Notes under the pieces: model-generated
What the model was told of the DNA's origin: nothing
Databases searched by the model: none
The model's input: only the letters and a program-made list of their open reading frames with translations
Shown here: positions 57,608-64,000 of the stretch, one piece after another
Position numbering within the stretch: the first letter of the stretch is position 1
Layout: each line of letters begins with the position of its first letter
Program-made: the position numbers and the translations under genes
Source: Utricularia gibba
Lineage: Eukaryota > Streptophyta > Magnoliopsida > Lamiales > Lentibulariaceae
NCBI GenBank assembly: GCA_002189035.1
Contig: CM007990.1
Coordinates: 682,001-746,000, forward strand
Length of the DNA: 64,000 bases
Reading direction: 5' to 3'

Positions 57608-59172
57608 CTAACATGAGACACCTGGGTAGCCGCAGTTGGGCATCTGGGCCCTGCTCGCATCCGCAAGTCCGATGAACAAGTCCGTCACCACTTCGGAGAT
57701 CGCTTCCCTTACCGGCGGCGCATCCGGGCTGTCTTGCTCTGACAGCGCCGCCGCAGTCTAGGGGCGGCCACTCACAGACAATCGTTTCAGGTTATGTCGT
57801 TTCACACAAGCCAACTCAAAATGTACCTGTAGTAACAGCAATCATCGTTCTCACCTTGTCGCCAAACGCCGCGCTCTCTGCACCAAACACTCTTACCTGC
57901 AAATCCAAACACGAGGTGGGTTTTACATGGCGATCAGTGAAGTAGCAGATATTGTGTCTGAGATCAAAGGCACTTACTTTCTCTTCCAACTGCTGAATCT
58001 TTTGCATGTACATTTGCACCTAGCAGGCAAGTCGACTGCAATAAAGCCACCTGGAAAAGAAGCGGGTTTATGGTTTGTTTGAGTTGACAATCTACCTTCT
58101 TTGTACGTATCCTATGAAGGCTGCGGTCAAGATGCTTTTCCATCTGCTGCAATTCTTGAATGCTGCTTGTTTCTAAACCTTCCCCTAGCAGCTTTCTGTT
58201 GAAATGGGACGTTCAGTAGGACATCCATGGAGTGGAATGTTGTCCCACATCGATTTCTGAACAAAAAGCACAGGATTGAGGACAACCTCTTGGATGCTTC
58301 AAGTTGCTCGATTTTCTTCATCAGCTTTGCAATCTCAGCTTTCATGTTCTGCAGTGAATGTACTGATATGATTAACAGTTGAAGGGAGTTTAGAATAAAC
58401 AATGGAAGACTACCTGCAGATTGTCTTCTAAGCATGCACCGGGAGGAACAGGAGGTGGAGGATTTGCAGATTGAAGTGACTTAGCATGCTTCTGGTAGTG
58501 ATCAATTGTTTCCATCATGCTGCAAAGGTTTCCATCTCAATGTTACTAGTCACAAACATGCATCAAACATCAAACTTCACAGAAGTTTGCTATTAGCAGC
58601 ATTTCAAACTTCACAGAAGTGAAGTGTACTGAAGATCCCTGCAAAGCCATAATGGCATGTGAAAAGGGCACCTGTTCTAAACAAAACACCACAAAAACCA
58701 TAGTGACTGAGCATGTCAAAGCAACAATGGCTTCTAAAGAAACTGCCTATTCCATTGTATCTCCTCCATCTACTCTGAAACCGAAGATCAGGGATTCAAG
58801 ATACTGAAGAAAGTTCCTAAGTGTTTGTCTTTTGCTGATCTCAAACCCCGAACTTGGACAAAAGCTAGTGATTAAACAAGGAACTGCCAAGATCTAGAGA
58901 AGGAAACTCAGATCCAAGATCCCAAATCCAAGCACCGACATTCACGTTCAGTTTCTGTTTTAGTTGGATTTACTGGTTCTTTTCGCTTACCTTGAGCTTG
59001 CGAATTCGTAGAGCTTGCCACTAGGCGAGAAGATTATAAGCCCGATCTCAGCATCACAGAGAACAGAGAGCTCAAATGCTTTTTTCAGCAGCCCATTTCT
59101 CCTCTTTGAAAAAGTCACTTGCCTGCTAGTAGCATTCTCAATGCGCCTCAGCTGAGTCTTCCCCCTCACCAT
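57608..59172 (-). CDS. SOC1-like: MIKC-type MADS-box transcription factor, SOC1/TM3 clade
   Basis: SOC1-clade proteins bind CArG boxes and integrate flowering signals; in perennials they also affect dormancy. Exons are 59172-58991, 58519-58414, 58348-58287, 58195-58096, 58019-57978, 57896-57855 and 57757-57608, the usual seven-exon MIKC layout, 227 residues. The MADS domain is [20 protein letters not shown]...[20 protein letters not shown]. The I domain has an unusual proline run (NPPPPVPPG) where SOC1 has a polar stretch. K domain: [40 protein letters not shown]. The C-terminus retains the SOC1 motif ([11 protein letters not shown] for EVETQLFIGLP) but is followed by 14 extra residues. Start is the MVRGK ATG; a GTG upstream is ignored. 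SOC1 versus AGL14/19 or AGL42 is uncertain, though position favours SOC1. Confidence 0.9.
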
Positions 59173-61422
59173 TTTCACCTACATAGCAACAGAGAAAAGA
59201 TATCAAGGAAACCATACTGGTTGTGATCCTCAACGCAAGAACAAAGAAGCCTTAAAAAAAAATGATTCTTGAATAACCAGAACTATCTTTGTCTTTGAAA
59301 GTGATGGATGTTTGTGTCTGAAACGAGTAAAAAAGAGAAACCAAACGAACCAGAAGGTAACCTAACACATTTGGCAACAAAACCATAGCCTTGGTAATGG
59401 ATATTACACAAAGAGGGTGAAACCGAAGAAAAAAAAAAACAAGTGAGTGGGTCTACAAGAGAGGGACAGATAAAACAGTAAAGAATGTTGTAGCAAAAAC
59501 CAAAGCGCATGACAAGTAGCCATCTCTGCAGCCACTGTGTGGCTCTCTTTTTCGGGAAACCGTGGGCTGGAGTAAAAAGACAAACACATTTCCCTAAGTT
59601 TCAAGCAGTGGATCATATGTTTAGCGTAATTTGATGCTCACTATTTATTGCAACGCATGGAGGAAATAGACCAGTCGAAAGACTACAGAAACTAAGTCCC
59701 CTCTATATGATGGGGTAGCTTCATGGGAGAACTGAAGTCCTGATATCCAGAAAGAAGCACGCCATTATCAGAGGTTCAATCTTCCTGTGTGAAGAAACCC
59801 TACCAGTAACAGGCCAGCAATACACTTTCCACAGTATCCTGTGTTTCCCTTTGTTAGTCTACAACACAAATCCAACTCCCACAAACCCATGATACGTACG
59901 GTCGATACAAGTTCAGTGAACTTGGGAAAACCCAGGTCAAGGATAAAGAAGATGTGAAAGAGGAAACCCTGCGAGGATATCTAGGGAGGGTAGAGCCGCA
60001 GGTAAACCATCCAATCAGGGATGTACAACAGAATTCTGAATCATCGACTTTTCCACCAAAACTTGGCCCACGCTCTATCTGTTATCGCTATCGTCTTCCT
60101 TGGACTACTGTTGCAGGATGGTGTAGACGAGCAGTACGGCCCCACCTTGACGCAGCATCTAAACTCCATTCCTGTCTTTTCCCAATGGCGAATGTGTTAG
60201 CGGTGGTGTGCGTTTTGGTATGACAACAAAAACTTGGCAAAGCTCCTGTACATTTGACCTAGCCCAAACTCCAAACCCTGTCTTTCTTGACAAGTGGATT
60301 TCTACAATTTCTAAATAATAAATGCTTATAATTTTTTAACCTATGCTCTTCCTTTACAATCATGATATTAAAATCTTATGATTTTACGTTTTCTACTTTA
60401 AGAGAAAATTTTTACGAAAGATTAAAATGATAATTTAATTTAAATATGTTCCATCTATCATTTATAATTAATATGAAATATCCTTACTCTTGAAACACAT
60501 AAAAATAGCTTACTCTTGATACGCTACTATTCATTGAAAAAATATTTCAAACTGTTCTGTTTTAAACTTATTGTATATTTAAAACTAAGCATTGATTTGG
60601 TTTGGCAATGGCGTATTGACATCACAGAATTCTGTAGTAAACCCTAAGCATTCATTTCGCATCCCTACCTCAAGCGCAGCACGCAAGTGATAGCTTGCTT
60701 ATCGCAGAAGCCATGTTCTTGTAACCCAGCTTTTGTTTGAAGCTCATGCGCGTGTGTTGCGAAAAAGGTACTGCCTTTTGCTCGCATCCCGAAGAAGCAT
60801 TGGGCCGCCGCCGGCATATTCTTCTGGTAGACTGACCGGCGCAACGGCCTCGCCCTGCCGGCAACGGCAATGAATTCACCCACTCACTCCGATATGACGG
60901 ACGCCGTCGACCTCTTTCAGTTTTAGCGATTCGATTGTACCAAGATTGATCCTATTTTATGTTTGATTATTTCAATAATTAATGTATTATAGAATAAGTT
61001 TAACGTAACTATTACTTGATCTTGGATGATCAAAACCAATTTCCTAAAAAGGAATATATACTCTATAAAAAGGAATATATTCTTTCATAGTGAATCATTT
61101 GAATTTTAAGATATCGGATTATCAAATTTGCAGTTTCTTGATTATATATGTTCTTGTTCTTTTTCATGTTTTCGAAGATATATTGAATATCAATAATATT
61201 TTACAAAATATTATTACTATAAAATAATGTTTATTCTGTTTTGGGCCACTTTATACCATTCAACCATGATGGGCCAAACGTTTCAGTGGTGACGGCCCAA
61301 TACGAGGTTGTTTTCAAGGGCCCCACTAGACGGGTTGAATAATAAAAAAAAGTTAAGTTATTTGTGATTCCGGTCGAACCGGGTTCACTTGCTAATACAA
61401 CACAAGACCGTAGTGGTTCGAG
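59173..61422. other. 2.2 kb intergenic: MADS leader/promoter, GC-rich islet, site II cluster
   Basis: To about 59950 this is the MADS gene leader and promoter, probably with a leader intron as is common in the clade. From 60290 to 60600 and 60930 to 61240 the DNA is AT-rich. Between them, 60640-60925 is a GC-rich islet preceded by an AAACCCTAA telo-box near 60640. At 61241-61325 there are four GGGCC/GGCCC site II-like motifs. Such motif pairs usually mark promoters of housekeeping genes, but no gene with a recognisable product lies here. Confidence 0.35.
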
Positions 61423-63108
61423 TCACTGTTTCGTTCTAGACAACAAACTACTTCCAAGTTTCCTTCTTTCCAGGCGCTTGAGGAGTTTCTCTGCGCCAGG
61501 AACACCCATCTCTACAAGCTTCTTCAGATATCCAATGGCTCCATAGCCGATCATCAGCTTCCTGCATCTCCGGCTCGACGACAGCAGCACGAGGCAAAGG
61601 ACGGCGTGCTTCTTTGCGGTGTTTTGGTCGCTGGGATTGAGCAAAGCAACCAGATTTGGGACGCTCTTCATGTCATTCTTCACTTGTCGACAGTTGCAGG
61701 CGACGGTGATCAAGCTGGAGATGGCTTGTGCAGCAACTTCTCTTGTGCTGTTGGCTTTTGCTTCCAGCATTGTGATGAGTAATGGGATGCAGCCGCCTTC
61801 TCCGATGAGGCGTTTCGTTTCGGGGGAGCTGGATATTCGACAGATTACTGAGGCTGCAGCCTGCTGTGCTCCATCGGAACCTGATCTCATCACGTGAACT
61901 AGTCTCTGGGTGAGACTGGAACGAAGCAGAGCTGCTGTGCAGATGCAGCCGACCAAGTTTCCCACCGCAGCAATGGCGGATTCTCTAGGCAATGGGACAT
62001 CAAGATAAGAAAGCAGGCTTTCAACACCGCCTTCCATGATAACCGATCTCCTGAGAGTGTCATTGCTTGAAGTGAGATTATGGAGACATTCAGCTGCGTA
62101 TTCCTTTGATCCCATCAGAACTCCATGGGAAAGAAGATGAATCATTGCTTGTATAATCCCTTCATCTGCAAGGGCTTGACGTGTTTCAGCCACTGCTGAC
62201 AAATTCTTCAAAGCACAGGCAGCTGCAAGCTGCAGAACCGGCTCATTGTTCCAGCAGATGTCGATCAGCGGCCTTACGCCGCCGTGTTCGACAATCGAAC
62301 GAGACGTATCTGGCGAAATGGACAGTCTTTGGAGGACAATGACGGCCTTCTCCTTGCCTACAGCACTCCCAGATTCAGCAAGCCGGATGAGTGGCGGCAG
62401 AACACCCTCTGAAACAAGCCAACCCGTACAACTTCCAGAATCCACAAGCGAGCAGATGATTGTGATGGCTTTCTCTCGGATTCTGGGACTGGTGGTGAGA
62501 AGCTGCACCAAAGCTCCAATATTGCTCCTTCCTATGGCAGCCAACACATTCTTTTCATCCTCTTTCATGGCCTCCACCAAGTTATCTAGTGCTCTGTGCT
62601 TCGATTCGAGATGACCGATTTGCAGACGAGCAAGCATTTCACGTATAATCGCATTAGCAACTGATGCCTCTGGCTCTGCTGAAGCACTTGATGGAATTGA
62701 AAGCTCCCCAAGAACTCCAGTCTTGATCAGAAGCCCACAATCTCGTAGATTCAAGTCAAGCTTCCCTGTGAGAGCATGAAGATCACTTAGCATGCGAAGT
62801 TTCCCTTCATACTTCTGCTCCATACAGAGGATGGCTAACTCAATGGACTCATTCAGCGTGCGGCAAACAGCCTGCAGCTGCTCCTTACAGAGTGGATTCT
62901 TGGAAAAGCAAGGATGGGTAACCAGGTTTGATAATGTCAGAGGAATTTGCTCTATCTTTGAGATGATCATCTTCCATCTCACAAGGTACTCTTTTACCTC
63001 TCTAGCTTTGTCCAGTGCCTTGGGCACGAGTTCTTGTGCACAGGAAAGCCATTCCTCTGTGGATAATCCGTTGTTTACAGTAGAAGATTCTTCTCCATCA
63101 GGAGCCAT
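61423..63108 (-). CDS. Armadillo-repeat protein (plant ARM superfamily)
   Basis: An intronless 561-residue protein. The first about 170 residues are helical and polar without repeats (LVPKALDKAREVKEYLVRWK, SNLVTHPCFSKNPLCKEQLQ), as in plant ARM proteins with an N-terminal region related to U-box/ARM proteins but without the U-box. Armadillo repeats follow from about residue 175, e.g. NVLAAIGRSNIGALVQLLTT, EKAITIICSLVDSGSCTGWL, AAACALKNLSAVAETRQALA, AAECLHNLTSSNDTLRRSVI and CIPLLITMLEAKANSTREVA. It ends with a basic tail (KLLKRLERRKLGSSLL). It is probably an interaction scaffold; partner unknown. From memory it corresponds to At2g45720, next to SOC1 (At2g45660) in Arabidopsis. No catalytic residue is expected. 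Confidence 0.88.
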   Translation of the reverse strand: MAPDGEESSTVNNGLSTEEWLSCAQELVPKALDKAREVKEYLVRWKMIISKIEQIPLTLSNLVTHPCFSKNPLCKEQLQAVCRTLNESIELAILCMEQKYEGKLRMLSDLHALTGKLDLNLRDCGLLIKTGVLGELSIPSSASAEPEASVANAIIREMLARLQIGHLESKHRALDNLVEAMKEDEKNVLAAIGRSNIGALVQLLTTSPRIREKAITIICSLVDSGSCTGWLVSEGVLPPLIRLAESGSAVGKEKAVIVLQRLSISPDTSRSIVEHGGVRPLIDICWNNEPVLQLAAACALKNLSAVAETRQALADEGIIQAMIHLLSHGVLMGSKEYAAECLHNLTSSNDTLRRSVIMEGGVESLLSYLDVPLPRESAIAAVGNLVGCICTAALLRSSLTQRLVHVMRSGSDGAQQAAASVICRISSSPETKRLIGEGGCIPLLITMLEAKANSTREVAAQAISSLITVACNCRQVKNDMKSVPNLVALLNPSDQNTAKKHAVLCLVLLSSSRRCRKLMIGYGAIGYLKKLVEMGVPGAEKLLKRLERRKLGSSLLSRTKQ

Positions 63109-64000
63109 ATTTTACAGTCAAGCTAGCACCAAACCTGAGAAGAATAGAAGTAAAAAAAAAAAAAAGTAAGAGAGCAAACACAAGGCTATAACAACTTTTC
63201 ACATTTTTCAAAAATGCAAGACAAAAAAAAATCACTCCTTTTGGAGAGAAACAAGGATGATTTCAAAAACTAAACCTTCTTTCTGATAGCTTTCCAGAAA
63301 GCAAAAGAAAGTAAGAGAGAGACTTTAAAATGCATCCAATTGGAGTGGCTACAACGTCCAAGAACATACAAACAAATCAGCATTAACAACAAAGCAGTAA
63401 ACAAATAAAGTAAGAAGTAGTTGGAATAAGGAGGTTGAGCATCATGACGCAAAAGTGTCTACTGGGAAAGACCTTTTCAATCAGCCTATAATCATTCATC
63501 CAAATGGGACCTTCTGCGTAAACAAAGAGGTTGGCTGTAGTTATCATCTTGTAGCTGATGCTCCTGGAGAAAAATAGAATTTTTTCTTCTTCTTCTTCGG
63601 AATGTAGCCGCAGAGACAGACGCCAACTAATTATGACGTATAGAAGTTGGAAATTTATTGCTCATAAATAACACAAGATCGTGGACCCTGGTAGTTGACA
63701 GTAGAAAGGAATTCCCTTTCAGGACAAGCTAAGGAGAGTGTCAGTCTCAACATCATTGTGACCAAATGTTGATGAACTTTCAGACATGGGAAATCAAGGG
63801 AATTAGTGCAAACAACAAGAGAAGTTTTCAAACGAGAAAAAAAATTCAATGGGCAACAGGATTGTGGGTTCCATGGTGCAGTAAACCTCTGAAACTGTTA
63901 TGATCCCTTGACCCAGTGCTCAAGGCACTCGATAGATACCAACTCTACGGAAAGAAAACAAAAACAGAAGCAAGCTTTAAGCTTTTCAGCAAGAGGAACG
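63109..64000. other. Upstream region of the ARM gene; no further gene seen
   Basis: Probable leader intron and promoter, A-rich on the plus strand, with a (TTC)n tract near 63580-63597. Short open frames on both strands show no family motif. Confidence 0.4.

Noticed and set aside
60665..60883. Minus-strand open frame of about 72 codons in the GC-rich islet
   Set aside because: No motif, no splice partners and start is not an ATG in good context. Kept only as an islet in the findings.
61375..61440. tRNA-like segment with GGTTCGAGTC
   Set aside because: No complete cloverleaf and it runs into the ARM coding sequence.
1..64000. CRISPR arrays, phage or other bacterial mobile systems
   Set aside because: No regularly spaced repeats and the gene structure is that of plant nuclear DNA throughout.

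Overview
The window is ordinary gene-dense nuclear DNA from a flowering plant, almost certainly a eudicot. The evidence is short spliced genes (mostly GT-AG introns of about 70-400 bp), plant-only families (R2R3-MYB, remorin, RopGEF/PRONE, TRM, DYW-type PPR, PIP1 aquaporin, U-box receptor-like kinase, SOC1-type MADS), a plastid ribosomal protein with a transit peptide, and AT-rich intergenic DNA. I rebuilt 19 protein-coding genes, one of them cut by the left edge. I also found one tRNA-Cys, a one-exon relic of a SKP1-like gene and two weak small-gene candidates. I see no CRISPR array, prophage, transposase or bacterial-type system, and nothing I would call an undescribed biological system.

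Layout. 0-9.3 kb: UBC27 5' exon (-), TFIIE-beta (+), plastid uL5c (+), a GH28 polygalacturonase (+), an unexplained 1.5 kb stretch and UBC4/5/6 (+). 9.7-18.4 kb: the BRAHMA chromatin-remodelling ATPase (-). 19-26.6 kb: a PIP1 aquaporin (-), a SKP1-like relic (+) and a U-box kinase (-). 29.5-34.9 kb: a TRM/DUF4378 protein (+) facing a RopGEF (-). 36.9-43.9 kb: an E-type PPR (-), tRNA-Cys (+), PRL1 (-) and a small basic protein (+). 44.9-47.4 kb: a remorin (+) and a MYB17-like factor (-). 50-56.3 kb: a DYW-type PPR (+), CSN1/FUS6 (-) and an F-box/PP2-A13-like protein (-). 57.6-63.1 kb: a SOC1-clade MADS gene (-) and an armadillo-repeat protein (-).

The genes do not form a pathway; they act in transcription and chromatin, the ubiquitin/COP9 system, plastid translation, cell wall, water transport, polar growth and organelle RNA editing. 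Gene order recalls, from memory, two duplicated Arabidopsis blocks (At2g45.7-46.0 and At3g61), so the window looks like an unduplicated or merged version of that ancestral order.

The most important technical point is that eight genes carry ten apparent frameshifts. Every one is repaired by a single extra G or C in a G/C homopolymer, and after repair every gene matches its family and its exon lengths sum to a multiple of three. This pattern points to consensus errors in the assembly, not to pseudogenes. The coordinates given are those of the sequence as read.
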